From the NCBI GenBank assembly GCA_011316305.1, contig SAUG01000158.1:49290-113289 (forward strand): DNA of 64,000 bases. Direction: 5' to 3'. Positions 12,801 to 24,300 of this stretch are shown piece by piece. Within the stretch, counting starts at the first letter, position 1; each line of letters starts with the position of its first letter. Source of the DNA: Rusavskia elegans (lineage: Eukaryota; Ascomycota; Lecanoromycetes; Teloschistales; Teloschistaceae). Under the pieces are notes generated by a model. It was given only the letters and a program-made list of their open reading frames with translations, did not search any database and was not told the origin of the DNA. Position numbers and translations under genes: made by a program.

Positions 12801-14483
12801 AGTGATTTGACGGTGCCGATAGAATCTGCAAAATTTCTCGTGGACGGAGGCACTAGTTCTGGCGGTAACTGATTGGGAACAGGATAACCGTTCAACTTTC
12901 GGTAGATGAGATGCATGGCGACAGCAAACTCATCCATATCTAATCGACCCCTGTTCCCTGGATCGGCAAGTGTCCAGATCTTCTCCAGGTCTGGCTTAGG
13001 CAGCCCACTTTGGCCCATGACCTCTATCGCGGCGTCACCCCCAATGAAGCCTTTGTTGAGACCGTCCCATGCCTTGAAAAGTCCATCATATATCTTTTTC
13101 TCGTCCTTTGTTACTGCCCAAGGTACTGTTGCGCTACCGGCCAAGCCTGCAGTTGTATAACCACCTTCACGGCCAGGCTGAGGCATCATCCGTTGCTGTA
13201 GAGCTTCAATTTTGGGTAGTCCTGAGGCAGGAGCGTTTACTAAACCCCATTGGCCAGGTCTGCCTGTAGGTTGAGCATTAAGTGGCATGGGAGGCTGCAT
13301 GCCGGTCTGTGATGGGGAGAGATTCGAACCGTAACCGGTAGGCATTGGTGGCATGGGAGGCCTAGGGCCTGAGTATCCAGTCGCCTGTGGATTTTGCTGG
13401 AAGCTTGTTTGCTGCTGTTGCGGAAAGCCTGTCTGTTGCGGCGCAATGCCGCCTTGCTGGCCCTGAAAACCGGTTGGCTGAGGAGGAATATATTGAGATG
13501 CAAATCCTGTCGGCTGAGACGTCAATTGTGAGAGAAGGTGGCTGTTTGAAATTTGCGGTTGAGGTTGCTGGATATTTGGTGCATTGTTACTCTGCACTGG
13601 GGCGTCAAAATTGGGTGCATTCGTTCGGGGTGGCGCTTGCTGGCGGTCGTCTGGTACACCAAAAGATATAATGTCGACCATACTCGAAACTTCATTTGCA
13701 ATCTTTTCGGGTAACGCTCCTGGCAAATCTTTCCCTACGAGCCTTAGGTTACACAAATACATTGCGAGCGCAAATTCAGGGAAGAGGAGTTGGCCGGACT
13801 TTGTCGTATCGGATAGCACCCTGTGGATCTGAGCCAATGTTCAAGTATGACCGATGGAGGGCTTACCATATCTGGGCCAGATCGCTCCCTGGGAGTTTCG
13901 ACCGTACCAGAAGGTCCTTCACCTTTTCCCCTAACAATTTTCAGCATGCGTAAAACTTCATGCTAATTCGGCGCTCACCATCCAAAGCTTGTGCATCCCC
14001 CACAGCTGACTTGAATAGCTGCTCGAATTTGGCCTGATCCGTTGCTGTTAGGAACGACAGGCGGATCTTTGGAATTTTTGTAGAGCTAGTTGACTGCTTG
14101 TGACCGGATCGCTGTGCGTGGGCTGACGGTGTCGGCGCAAAAGATGCAGCAATCTGAGCTGAGGTGTGTCCAGTCTTTTGTGGGACTTGAGTCTGCGGTG
14201 GTTGACCGGTCTGGAACTGCTGCTGCTGGGGCGCCTGCTGCTGGGCCGGAGGATATCCTGTATTTTGGGGCTGCTGTTGCTGAGCTTGGTAGCCTTGTGG
14301 TTGGCTTTGACCTGGATACCCTGTAAATTGAGGTTGAATTGGACCATTGCCGAAGCCTGTGGGTTGTTGCTGGAAACCGCCCGACTGCTGTTGAGGATTG
14401 GGGAAAGCGGATTGGGCATACTGCTGGGGACCCGGGCGACTGCTATTGCCAGCGCCCAGAAAAGAGCTCGAATTTGAATACAT
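9866..14483 (-). CDS. pan1: Actin cytoskeleton-regulatory complex protein PAN1
   Basis: Pan1 is the EH-domain scaffold of cortical endocytic patches; it activates Arp2/3 with Sla1 and End3. Exons on the minus strand: 14483-13979, 13930-13867, 13820-11775, 11720-11145 and 11093-9866, giving 1472 residues, the normal size. Order: an N-terminal Gln-rich region with repeated Q-x-TG(F/Y) motifs; a first EH domain (about 140-235, split by introns 1 and 2, with [16 protein letters not shown]); a Gln/Pro linker with more PTGF repeats; a second EH domain (about 430-520, [20 protein letters not shown]); coiled coils (about 600-860 and 950-1180); a polyproline block of PPPPPMP repeats; and a C-terminal WH2-like [16 protein letters not shown]. 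The intron at 11094-11144 is 51 nt and stop-free. Start chosen at [10 protein letters not shown], matching orthologues; an in-frame ATG lies 15 nt upstream. Confidence 0.93.
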
Positions 14484-14639
14484 CTCGCCTATTTCCACAC
14501 AGAAGATGATGGAAATGATTGATCATTAAAGACAATAGCAGCTCGATCAAGCGCTTCGTAACCTCATGAGGCTCATGTACCGCGGAAAGCGTAAGCGCAG
14601 AGCGGCAAATATAACACGATAACAAGGCTTAGGGCTGAA

Positions 14640-15571
14640 CTCTCTGTAATCTACTTCTGCAAACGACTGATATGTCATCGGCAACCTCCCAGTAACCTCT
14701 TCCACGACACTCGTGAGGCTTGCTTCTCACCCTGGGCGATACGTGCCTCCAACCCGCTCAACATGCTGGCATATGATACCGCAATGCCTAAACTCGCAAA
14801 GCGCTCACCCATCTGTTCCTCCGCCAATTTAACATGCGCAATCTGTCGTCCGAGCACCGAGCAGGAGAATTTCCGCAATCTTTTGGTGATTCAGTGAGAC
14901 TCCATCAGATAACACGCCTCTAGAGAGCTGAACGGGAAGGTATTGCTTACCTGGTCATAAGACAGCAAGTCCGGTTCTACAACGATGTGATCGCAATCAT
15001 GCGACTTTTCGTCCCCCAAGGCTCTGAGTGCCACCGCCGAGATATCCTCTGCCGACACCCACCGTATTTTCCCTCCTCCAGTCGCCGAATACAACCTACT
15101 CTCATCGCGAACGGTTGGTAAATGTTGCACCTCGGAAATATTCTCCATTAACCATGTGGGCCGGATGACACACCATTCCACCTCCGCACTGTTCGCCAAC
15201 CACTCATGGACTTTCCCTCCCAATGCTCCTCCCTTCTCAATCGTACTGGATGCCAATTAGACAAAGTTCTTCGTTCTTTTGCTCTTCGCCATTTCCACAA
15301 ACCTCTTTATAATTTATAAGGGCTCTGCTAGGCCTGGCATGACTATGTATACTGCTTTGTTATCCGGGTATATGTCCCGTGGGTTCAAGCAGGTGGACTC
15401 GTCGTGCCAGTCGAATTTGCACGTTTGAGCCTTGGAATCGGGAGCGAGCGCAGGAAGGGTACCAGAACGAGAGGCAAGGATATGAGGTGTAGTGGTGGTG
15501 CTGAAAAGGTTGGCGATGCGGGGGGATGTTTTGCCGGTGCCGCCGGTCAGTAGGACTGCGGAAGAGCTCAT
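14640..15571 (-). pseudogene. Broken NmrA-like / festuclavine dehydrogenase-type (EasG family) pseudogene
   Basis: The minus strand carries an N-terminal nucleotide-binding signature (AVLLTGGTGKTSPRIA). It is followed by IEKGGALGGKVHEWL, CVIRPTWLMENISE, RLYSATGGGKIRWVSAEDI and then VLGRQIAHVKLAEEQ. These match, in order, the NAD(P)-binding enzymes related to ergot-alkaloid festuclavine/agroclavine dehydrogenase, an NmrA-type SDR group. The gene is disrupted by two in-frame TAA codons (15314-15316 and 15257-15259), a one-base frame change near 14861-14864, and another near 14703-14712. An intron at 14880-14950 fits the conserved junction after the SYDQ motif. Coding similarity continues on both sides of every lesion, so assembly of a working enzyme from this copy is unlikely. 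There are no alkaloid genes beside it, so family membership does not imply an alkaloid pathway. Confidence 0.8.
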
Positions 15572-15955
15572 CTTAGGAGGAGAAACAGGTAAGTGCCGCC
15601 TTTGAAAGTGCTTGTAGGGGATGACCAAGATGGTTAACGTGGAGAGTCAGGGAACAAATCTGAATAAGCGAAAACTGTTTCAATCAGAATGGAATGAAGA
15701 AGCCTATAGCACAGTGGAGCCAAACATCTTATACTGTCTGGCTTTCCATCGAATCCACGAAGCAGATTACGGTAACAATTTATCAAATCATCTGGATGCT
15801 GTCAGCAAAGTCGGATTCAGGAGATACGTCATTCCGAAGGATGTGAGTAGCTGGAAGGATCAAAGTATGACAGGATGCCGCGGTACAGAGAGAGTCTTGG
15901 ACGATCGTTTATCCAGCAGAGCTTCCTCGCTATTTGTGCTCCTGCGCTGGACCCT
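15572..15955. other. Short intergenic gap
   Basis: 384 nt between the start of the pseudogene and the 3' end of eIF3m. The open frames in it are unsupported shadows; I see no gene or RNA. Confidence 0.4.
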
Positions 15956-17309
15956 CTAATCGACGAGAGGCCCAACATCAATCTCCCTCCCTCTTCTCCC
16001 TGCACTCATTCCCCCACCACCGTTTACCCTCCCCTCCACCTCTCTCAATTCCCTCTCCTTTTCCCTCAACATCTTCTCTCTCTCCGCCCTCACGACGCCC
16101 AGTACCCCTTCCAAGCTCGCCCGCCATGTGTCCAGACGGCCCTGAACCTCCGTCCACTGTTTCTCCCCAAACACCCTGTACGTGCTCCTGTGTATTAAGA
16201 ATGTCTGGTTTAACTGTGAGAGTTTCCCCTCGACGAGACCAGCACGGATGACATCGATAACCCATACCTCCACATCTTCCGAGGGAATTTGTAGGGCGCG
16301 CGTAATGTGTTGGTAGGGGAGCGACCGAGTTTGAGAAGTGGCGGCAATAGAGGCGAGGGTAAGAAGGCGCATCTTGCGGACAAGGAGGCTATCATCAAGA
16401 CCTTGTTCCTCTATCCAGCCGTCGTGTTCGTCTTTGAAGTCGTTATAATCGTCTAGAACCTGCGCGTTGAAGATTTCGAGTAGTTCGTAATAGACGGGCT
16501 CGGACTTTCGAAGAGCTTGTATCGAGTCTAGAGATGTCAGGTCTTGGAAGTCGAAATGCATGGGCCGTGAAAGTGCGGATTTTAGGGCGCGTATGGATAA
16601 CTTGCGGGCGTCATCATTGGACGCTTCATCTGAGGGGATGGTGCGGAGAGCGCGGAGGAGGTAAAGGTATGTTTGTTCTTCCTCGCCGGCTTCTTCAGCG
16701 ACTTCGGCGATAGAGAGGTAGAGTTTGCGTTGGTCTTCTTCGTCGGTCTCCCATTGCAGAATCCAACTGTCGAGGTTTTTGAGTTGGGGTCGGAGTAATT
16801 CGAAGGAGCCGCTTGCACGAACGACGCGAAGGATGGCAAGGAATACATGGTATCGGACGTCGTTGTCTTGGGGAAGGATGTTGAAGATTGTGGTAAGGAC
16901 GGACAGAGCAAGACCGGGCCCGTTGGATTTCGAAGAGGTGATTGGGGCTGAAAGATTTTGACATATCTTTGGAAGAAACATGTTAGGGTTGGAAGATTGG
17001 CGGACCAGGTGGACTAGCAGGTTGTATGCTGCAATGAATTCTGTACAAAGATCAGGAATTGTAACCAGCATGAAACTCGAGTAGGATGAAACCTTTTTCT
17101 GGTGCTGAATTGAGTACCGCACCGCCCGTGACCAGTTTCTTGAGCACTTCATCTTTTTGGTTCTGCTCTAGTAGTGGTGCGATGTCCGGTTGTATTGTGG
17201 TTTGCGCATCGCTATCTTTCCTCTTCACTTCATCAAGGTAATGTGCAAGTTCGTCGGCAAGCTCTTCGAAGGATCCTTCGATCAGCAGGGTATTCGTGGG
17301 ACCAGGCAT
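15956..17309 (-). CDS. eif3m: Eukaryotic translation initiation factor 3 subunit M
   Basis: eIF3m is a PCI-domain subunit of the eIF3 complex, which recruits the 43S pre-initiation complex to mRNA in the cytoplasm. Two exons, 17309-17093 and 17040-15956, are separated by a 52-nt intron that joins APEK to EFIAAYNLLVHLVRQ; the product is 433 residues, normal for the family. Diagnostic stretches are the N-terminal NTLLIEGSFEELADE, NPNMFLPKICQNLSAPI, and the PCI region around 250-400, including ITRALQIPSEDVEVWVIDV and VEGKLSQLNQTFLI. The tail ends in a charged coiled coil and a Gly-rich stretch. The start is the only ATG before the conserved N-terminus. Confidence 0.95.
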
Positions 17310-17775
17310 GATGTTAGCTGCTGGCGATTGAACTCAGTATGAGGAAGCCTCTTGGTGATATTCTTCGGTTATGGGCGAAATCTTGGCAGCGTTAATTGCT
17401 CTACTGTACTGTAGGGCTGAGTAGTCCGCCCAATGACCTTTTTGTTAGCAATGCTGAGTAATAGAGAGTACTGTTTTTGCAGGATTGAAAATCTGAACAG
17501 TCGGACATATGGCAATAGGTCGTGGCACTGCTAATAGCCAATACAACGCACAGATGTAAATACACGGATGTTTTACAGTTACACAGTGTTCACAATGCAA
17601 GCTTTCAAGGGCTTTTCGATCAACGTACTTGCCTCCAAGCCAGCAGGACCATACCGATGCCCTCAACATGACGAGATTCCTGATCTGTACCCGAATGCAA
17701 ACTCCAACCATCTAGTATTTCTCCATGAATGCCGTGATTTGGCAAAGACTTCATGGCCATCAAAATCCAATTTTC
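17310..17775. other. Intergenic: eIF3m promoter and RPB11 3' flank
   Basis: About 470 nt. It must contain the eIF3m promoter (minus strand) and the RPB11 terminator region. I see no additional gene or recognisable regulatory motif. Confidence 0.4.
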
Positions 17776-18802
17776 CTACACGCCGTTCGCACCCCCATCC
17801 ACATTATCCCCAACCATCTTTCGCAATTCCCATTCTTTAGTGAATTCACGGGATAGGAGGCCAAGATCCGTGACGAGGTCTTTGCAAGCTTGGAGGAGCG
17901 CTTGCCGTGGGGTGATGGAGCCATCAGTCTGGACACGGAGTTCAAATGTGCTAGCGCGAAAGTTCAGCTGTCTGACACTTGCGCGTGCAGGATCTTTGAA
18001 ACCGTGAGGTGGACCTACCTAACAAGCGGGTGCGGGACCTTGTAACCCGAAAAATGGACATGGGGGCTTTGGATAAGGCGTGAGCGGAGCATGTTCCCCA
18101 GCGTATGGTCCTCTCTGTTGAAGGTGAAGACTGAAGCCGATTGCACCCCTATCGTCGTGCAGCTGTCAGCATAGGATATTCGCAGAAGCTTTAGGTAGCG
18201 GAAATTTTGGGCGAGGAAAGCTTGGAATGGGAAGTGCGTACTTGTATCAGCCTCCTCGGTGACCTTCTTCTCTCCGTCTCCGAGGAGGAAAGTCTCGAAT
18301 CTATTGGGAACATTCTCCTCAGCAATTGCACGAGACCCTGGCAGAGTGTGTTCTGCATTGTCGACACGCATATCGGCCCTCCCAAAGAGCATTCCAGAGC
18401 TCCCAGAATTCCAAGATGCGCTGGGAGGTCGTTGCATATGCGCGTGGTGGGAAACAATGGCTGGCCGGGCTTGAAGACCCGAGTCTAACATAATGCCAGG
18501 AGTCAGGAGAAATACATCACAATGGGAGCAAGAGATGAAACGTGGAGAGCGGTCCCTGGTTATGGATGGGGTAAATCAATGTTTTAACGGTCACTCTGAA
18601 TGTTGTCGATTGCCTGATTTTGGGAATCAGGTTTAGGCTTCGTTGGCGTCCGAGGACAACCAACACTGTCGATAAAGACCATGTGGGGCGAAGGGACAAT
18701 CAACACATTGCAAGTCACACTTCCCCTAGAATTGAGAAACACAATGACAGGGGCGATCTTAAGTACCGGAGTGCTGTCTACTGACCTGTCTGGAGCGTTC
18801 AT
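17776..18802 (-). CDS. rpb11: DNA-directed RNA polymerase II subunit RPB11
   Basis: RPB11 pairs with RPB3 in the assembly platform of nuclear RNA polymerase II. Four exons: 18802-18786 (17 nt), 18300-18242, 18148-18019 and 17950-17776, encoding 126 residues, the usual size. The first exon gives MNAPDR, which joins to [19 protein letters not shown]. The third carries the hallmark [17 protein letters not shown] and GYKVPHPLV. The fourth carries [14 protein letters not shown] and the C-terminal [16 protein letters not shown]. The first intron is 485 nt, far longer than others here, and contains a deceptive open frame running into exon 2. Acceptors were chosen because only they restore the conserved PHPLV-S-TFELRV junction. 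Confidence 0.93.
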
Positions 18803-19327
18803 CGCGCTTCGAGCCTAGATTCGGCTCTGTAGTAATTGGTTCTTGATGGTGTCGTTATGTCGTAATATCGATGTGTCGAGAAGTTGGATGTTCCAAAAGA
18901 GACAACGCGATGATGTTCGGTGGCAGTGTAAGAGGCAATATCCCAAGATTTTGAAGATCGACTCAAAGCAAGAAGCAGGAATCAAAGAAGCAAGAAGCAG
19001 AAAGGCAGAGGCAACAAGAGAGTGTGAGTAGTAAAGCAGAATTCTAGATGCGTCAAAAATGGTAGTGATATGACTATGAGTGATGAGTGGATTTGAGTGT
19101 TCAAAGCGAGTTAAAATACGTGAAGACGACAGATTCTCATGCCAAGCCATGACTGATCTGCACTTGAGTGAATTGTGATTGGCTGCAGCCGCGAGGCCAG
19201 GCACTCTCCTCACTTTGCACATCAATGATGATACAATACTTCGTAAATACTTGAAGTCATCTAGTCGACATTCTAGACTGTGCTACCACGCTCGAATTTC
19301 TAGCATCGGGTAGCAAAGAACTACATC
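18803..19327. promoter_or_regulatory. Divergent intergenic region, RPB11 and nitronate monooxygenase
   Basis: 525 nt between two divergently transcribed starts, so it presumably holds both promoters. It is moderately AT-rich with no clear TATA box that I would defend. No coding sequence was identified. Confidence 0.4.
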
Positions 19328-20380
19328 ATGGGCTTGCAACATGACTACCCATGGGTCAAAGCTCCAATCATTATCGGTGCTCCCATGCGCCTCATATCGC
19401 TCGCTCCCCTGGCTGTAGCCGTATCGCGTGCTGGAGGCCTAGGATTCATTGGCGCTGGCACAGAGGTGCAAGATCTACAAGCTCATCTAGAAGAAGCGTC
19501 GCGGTTGATCAGAGAGACGCCCATCGCGGGCTCCGCAGCAAATATACTACCGATAGGGGTAGGCTTCATCAACTGGGGCGCCGATATCGATACCAGTGTG
19601 CGAACCATCGGGAAATATAGAACCGCGGCTGTATGGTTCTTTGCTCCGTACAACAACGCTGATCTGATACAATGGACGGAGAAAATTCGAAATGAGACGC
19701 AAGGCGACACCAAGATATGGATACAGGTAGGATCGATGCGTGATGCCGTTGAAGTTGCAGGGCTCTGCCGTCCAGACGTCATTGTCGCCCAAGGGAGTGA
19801 TGCTGGCGGACATGGACTGGAAAGAGGTGCCGGTATCATTTCTCTGCTCCCCGAGATCGCAGATGCTCTGAAGCATGAAGGATTTGAGGATGTTTCAATA
19901 GTGGCTGCTGGCGGTATTGTTGAGGGGCGAGGTGTAGCTGCATGCCTTGCCCTTGGATCAGAAGGCGTAGTTATGGGTACGAGATTCTTGGCATCGACCG
20001 AAGCGACAATCGCAACAGGGTACCAAAGGGCTGTAGTTCGTGCTAGTGATGGAGGTATAAACACTGTGAGGAGCAAAGTATATGATACTCTCCGCGGAAC
20101 TACTGGTTGGCCCGAGCGAATAGGAGGCCGAGGCATCATCAACCAAAGCTTTCTCGATGCAAAGGATGGAATAGTAACAAAGGAGAACATGGAAGCTCAT
20201 GCAGAGGCTCTGAAACAGGGAGATGCTGGATGGGGTGAGAACGGGAGACTGACGACTTATGCTGGTACAGGCGTGGGACTGGTCGATCGAATTCAGCCCG
20301 CGGCGGCGATCATAGAGGAAATCAGAAGGCAGGTTATAGATATTGAACTACGGACTAAAAACAGACAGTCCAAGATCTAA
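19328..20380 (+). CDS. Nitronate monooxygenase (2-nitropropane dioxygenase family)
   Basis: FMN-dependent TIM-barrel enzyme that oxidises alkyl nitronates such as propionate-3-nitronate, protecting central metabolism. Intronless, 350 residues, typical length. Visible family motifs: IIIGAPM near residue 15, AVSRAGGLGFIGAGT (flavin-binding N-terminus), VAQGSDAGGHG near residue 160 (the conserved QG-x2-AGGH segment), SIVAAGGI near 195 and VVMGTRFLAS near 220 (phosphate-binding loop). No signal peptide is seen. It ends 76 nt before the convergent LSM5 stop. The specific substrate cannot be told from sequence; some relatives are detoxification or secondary-metabolism enzymes. Confidence 0.93.
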   Translation: MGLQHDYPWVKAPIIIGAPMRLISLAPLAVAVSRAGGLGFIGAGTEVQDLQAHLEEASRLIRETPIAGSAANILPIGVGFINWGADIDTSVRTIGKYRTAAVWFFAPYNNADLIQWTEKIRNETQGDTKIWIQVGSMRDAVEVAGLCRPDVIVAQGSDAGGHGLERGAGIISLLPEIADALKHEGFEDVSIVAAGGIVEGRGVAACLALGSEGVVMGTRFLASTEATIATGYQRAVVRASDGGINTVRSKVYDTLRGTTGWPERIGGRGIINQSFLDAKDGIVTKENMEAHAEALKQGDAGWGENGRLTTYAGTGVGLVDRIQPAAAIIEEIRRQVIDIELRTKNRQSKI

Positions 20381-20456
20381 TCACCATGCCCTTGGAACGG
20401 TTGAAAGCTTGGAAAAAGTAACATGTGAGGTAGAGCACGAAAATCGTTGGTTCAAT

Positions 20457-21043
20457 CTATTGAGCGGCAGATCCCTCTGGTCCCTCGCCTCCAGGTATCA
20501 ACTTACAGATCAGTTAGCCAAGCAAGGATAAGAACAATGACGAACTGTACCATGCAAATGTTGTTGCCATTCAGTAAGATCTTGGGAAGCTTCGTATGAG
20601 AGCCGCTGTAGTCGCTGTAGGAGATAAATCAGCACAAAAGGTGTATAAGGTCTGCCTGCATCTTACAATTCTGTTACATCCTCGAGGACCATATCTTGGC
20701 ATCTTCGTGAGCACAGGTCTATTGAATGTTGTTGGCCAACAGGGTAACTTACTGACATAGTCGTCAAATCCAAGCAAGGTCCCCGCAAATTCTGTCATCG
20801 AGAAGCATATTTAGAATACATTTAGATATTCGAGGATGGCTGGAAAACATGCCCTTGTCACCTTTCATGACTGCCTTCAATCAGCAAACAACCAAGGGAC
20901 TGTTCGATTTGATGCACTTACTGACCCACAGTCTTGACCCAACGCATTTGTCGATCAACTCTGCACGATAGTCGGCATTCTTCCATGTCTCACTGCAGAC
21001 GTTTCAAGTAGGTCTTACCTAAAGGGAGAAGCTGTGATGTCAT
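20457..21043 (-). CDS. lsm5: U6 snRNA-associated Sm-like protein LSm5
   Basis: LSm5 is a subunit of the LSm1-7 (cytoplasmic decapping) and LSm2-8 (nuclear U6 snRNA) rings. Seven exons: 21043-21019, 20960-20922, 20870-20853, 20791-20753, 20694-20667, 20614-20551 and 20501-20457, encoding 85 residues. Splicing yields MTSQLLPLELIDKCVGSRLW, then the Sm1 motif VIMKGDKEFAGTLLGFDDYV, NMVLEDVTEF and the Sm2 motif KLPKILLNGNNICMLIPGG. Every exon is under 65 nt and the third is only 18 nt. The intron at 20792-20852 must begin with GC (gcatgt) rather than GT to keep GDKEF in frame. Total length and all Sm residues agree with the family. Confidence 0.93.
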
Positions 21044-21328
21044 TTTCGCGTTCTGGCAGGTCTGATCCGTCATTGAAGCTCAACTGTACTCTACCAAAAA
21101 CGCTCGACCACACAGACTTGCACAGACTTGGCAGGGCGAGCTACACCCGCGGGCCGCGGAACGGGAGAACGGGCGCTAAGATCTGGGCAGATACCCGCCC
21201 GAGCCGCCTGTTCAATCCTTGGACTTCGCGTTTGTGAGACTCGACCTTGATCGCTTGAACTACACGTTCAGTCATGCTAGTTTCGAGCCAACGTCGCCGG
21301 AGCTGGACACGGCGTCTGCATCGATGCC

Positions 21329-24300
21329 ATGCTGTTCATACTGTCATTGAGACAAGCCATGCGTTTCCCTGACCGTACAATGAGGAGGAAATCCCCAGGG
21401 ATAGCAAGCCAAAAGTCAAAAGACCCTTCAAGACTTGCACCGGTTATCGTCGACACAAAGCAAAAGGGAACCTGCGCTAGCCCGACAGCTACCACCGCCA
21501 GCGATGATGAGGTGATGAGTGCTGCTGGTGGAATGCCACCGTCAAGCACGTTGATTGCCCGCAACAAGCAAGAGCAGACACGGACTTATTCCAAGAAGCA
21601 CAGAATGGGCAAAGGGCTACAAGGGGAAGAGCATTACCCCGAGACAGAGAAAAGTCGCAGGCTCTCTCACAGTGTAAGGGGGAGTCTGTATAACTTGCTC
21701 AGCGATTTCAAGGGCTTCATAAGTAGTCCGCGATCCGAGTCCGAAAGAAGGCTCTCGTTGTCGTGGTTTGAACTAGAAAAGGGGGGGGACGAGTTGAGCA
21801 AGTTAGCACATGAAGCTCGCTGTTGGTGCCGCTTTCGAGAGCACTGGGCCGAACTTTCGCATGGACAAAATACTTCAAAGACTTCTATGACCGACATGTT
21901 GACCGAACTTCACGATCGCGTGCATCGAGAGATCATTTTCGCGTTCGATCGTAGCTGGCAGACAATATCAGGTCAATACTTTGTCCTAGACAGGATCCAA
22001 TGTTTCTACCGTCTAATGTCGCCGAAGAAACATCACGATAGACACACGAGTGTGGTCCTTCCTATGCGAGAGACAAGTGCATCCATACGACAGCTGCTAT
22101 CCGAGATTTTTATCCTCAATGGCACTCCGATTCTGCTGGGGCAGCTCACAGGGTCTTGGGCTAAGTTATCTCTATCATTCAGGGGCGCGACATTGTTGCG
22201 TGACACACCACTCACCTCTACTGAACTCATGAAGCGATATGTAAAATGTCATAATTCCTTCAGAGACCTGAGGTGGTCCCTGCTGTCCTTACGGATGGAC
22301 GCAAACAAAGGCTTCGCGGCTTCGGGGAGTATTGTTTTTGGAGGTCCGTTGCGTCAGTATATGGTATCGGAGCCTCCCAGCGAACAACAAGGGGGGAAGA
22401 CGATGCCAGATAAGGACAGTCAACAACGTCCTGAGTCAGGTAAAAAGATAAAGACACAAGGGCGGCGCGACAGGCCAATCCGGTATCTTCATGATGAGAG
22501 CAATAGGACAGAGCAACCCGGTCCGTCCCTCGGGAATAGGGCTCAGAGGCCATGGCCGACGCATCCAGTGTTCCAACCTCTCCGAGTGCCAAGTATCTCA
22601 CTTGAAGGTACTCCAGTGGGCAGGCAAGGAACAGCCGCTTTCCACACCTCTACGACTACAAGCAGGCCATCTGTGCCGATCGCTACCGTTGCAAATCATC
22701 CCGGGCCTGAAAAGCTGCAAGAAACGACATCTGACGATGGAAGCATTGCCAGATGTGAGATTAGCAGTCCTTTTGGACCCCAGATGCCCTTGGATAGGAT
22801 GCGAGAAGAAATGCTCGCCTTCACAACTTCTAAACCTGCACGGAGCCCCTGTGATCAAGGCGAGCAGTACAACAAGCAGAGAGGGAATGGAATCTGGGAC
22901 TCCCGAAAGAACATCGTGTTTGGAGCTTCACAAGATCAGAGAGCTTGGCAACCTTCAAAAGGCATGCCTTTCTCTACAAGCACGTCAGCACCAGGTTCGT
23001 ATCAGCAACCTTCGAAGGGGTCCGACAACTCTACAAATGCGAAGCCAACGCCGTCGGCTATCCTACCGAGAGAATTTCCAATAAGACGATGCATTTCATC
23101 ATCGAATGTCCGTATTCAGCCACCTTGCACGCGTACGACCAAAGATCGGAAGGCACGTGAGCGGAGAACAGCACGAGAACCACAAGATAACCGTCGATCC
23201 GCAAATCTTGAGAGGCCCTATTGTCACGAATCTGTCACGGAATGCTTCTCCTTGTGTGCCTTGGCCCGCAAAGCCGCTGACCAAATCCATCCGCAAAACC
23301 CAATCGGCAATCGTTTCTGGGACGTCAGTGACGAGCTCCTTTATTCCAGTCGTGATATCCGGATACTTCTGCGAGGACGAATCTTGGCCAAACTGAGAAT
23401 GAAGTTAAAAGGTTCGCGTCGAGGAGTCCGCCACGATTATGGGCCTGAGGGATATGCTCTAAAGGATCCAGCAGTTTGGTTGCGTCATCAGATTCAGCAC
23501 GAGCTACAGAGGACACGGTCCGGCATTGAGAGATATTGCATACTCATCAATCGTTTTGTCCAGAGAAGAGGTATAGAAAAAGGGATCGATGGCATCATTG
23601 ATCGAGTTCAACGTCTATTTCCTAATCCGGACTTCCTAGTTTACCACGACCTTTTTGACGATCCGAAAGCTAACGCTGTATTGAATGCAAGCCTACAGAC
23701 ACAGCGGTCTCTGTTCAGGTTACGTAGTAAAATTCACAGCTTTGTGCTGTTGGGGATTGTACGGACCAAATACCAGAGAATGTTCTCGGAGGAGGCGACA
23801 GGCTTACAAGGATCGCTGACTGGCTTCGATGTGATGGTACGGAGCCGAGTGTTGGCATCCCAAAAGCAAGGAGGTAGGCGTCCTGTTGAAGTCTTCGGAA
23901 TGAAAGAGTCAGAACAGCTGCCACCACGGGATCTGGAAAGCATGGATGGAGAAGATCGATCCTCGAGCTTTAATCCAGATAGACCTCCGAGGTCATGGCC
24001 ATCATCCCTCAACGTCCGGCCCCATCTTCAGTCGGGAGGCACGTATAAAGGCTCCAAGGTAGTCAGGAGAAAGGGCGCAGCTTTCCATACATCTACACAA
24101 GCGTCGGGCTCCTCGTCTGCTCAAAACGAGGAGATTGCCACGACTGATCGGTCTCGGTCAGAAGATGTTCTAGGTGATGACAGCAACATAGACATGCACC
24201 AGTTGAGAGGTCCGCTTGGATATCACATTCCATCCCATTTGCTTGCTTCAAGCAGCTCGCCATCACCTTACTGGAAGTACACTCTATATGAGGGGCCCAA

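Noticed and set aside
18015..18491. Single 158-residue minus-strand protein covering RPB11 exons 2 and 3
   Set aside because: Its N-terminal half is intron 1 and it runs through intron 2; the spliced model gives the full canonical RPB11 instead.
14640..21043. A secondary-metabolite (alkaloid) gene cluster suggested by the EasG-like sequence and the nitronate monooxygenase
   Set aside because: The EasG-like gene is broken, and its neighbours (eIF3m, RPB11, LSM5, PAN1) are housekeeping genes; no prenyltransferase, NRPS/PKS or other pathway enzymes are present.
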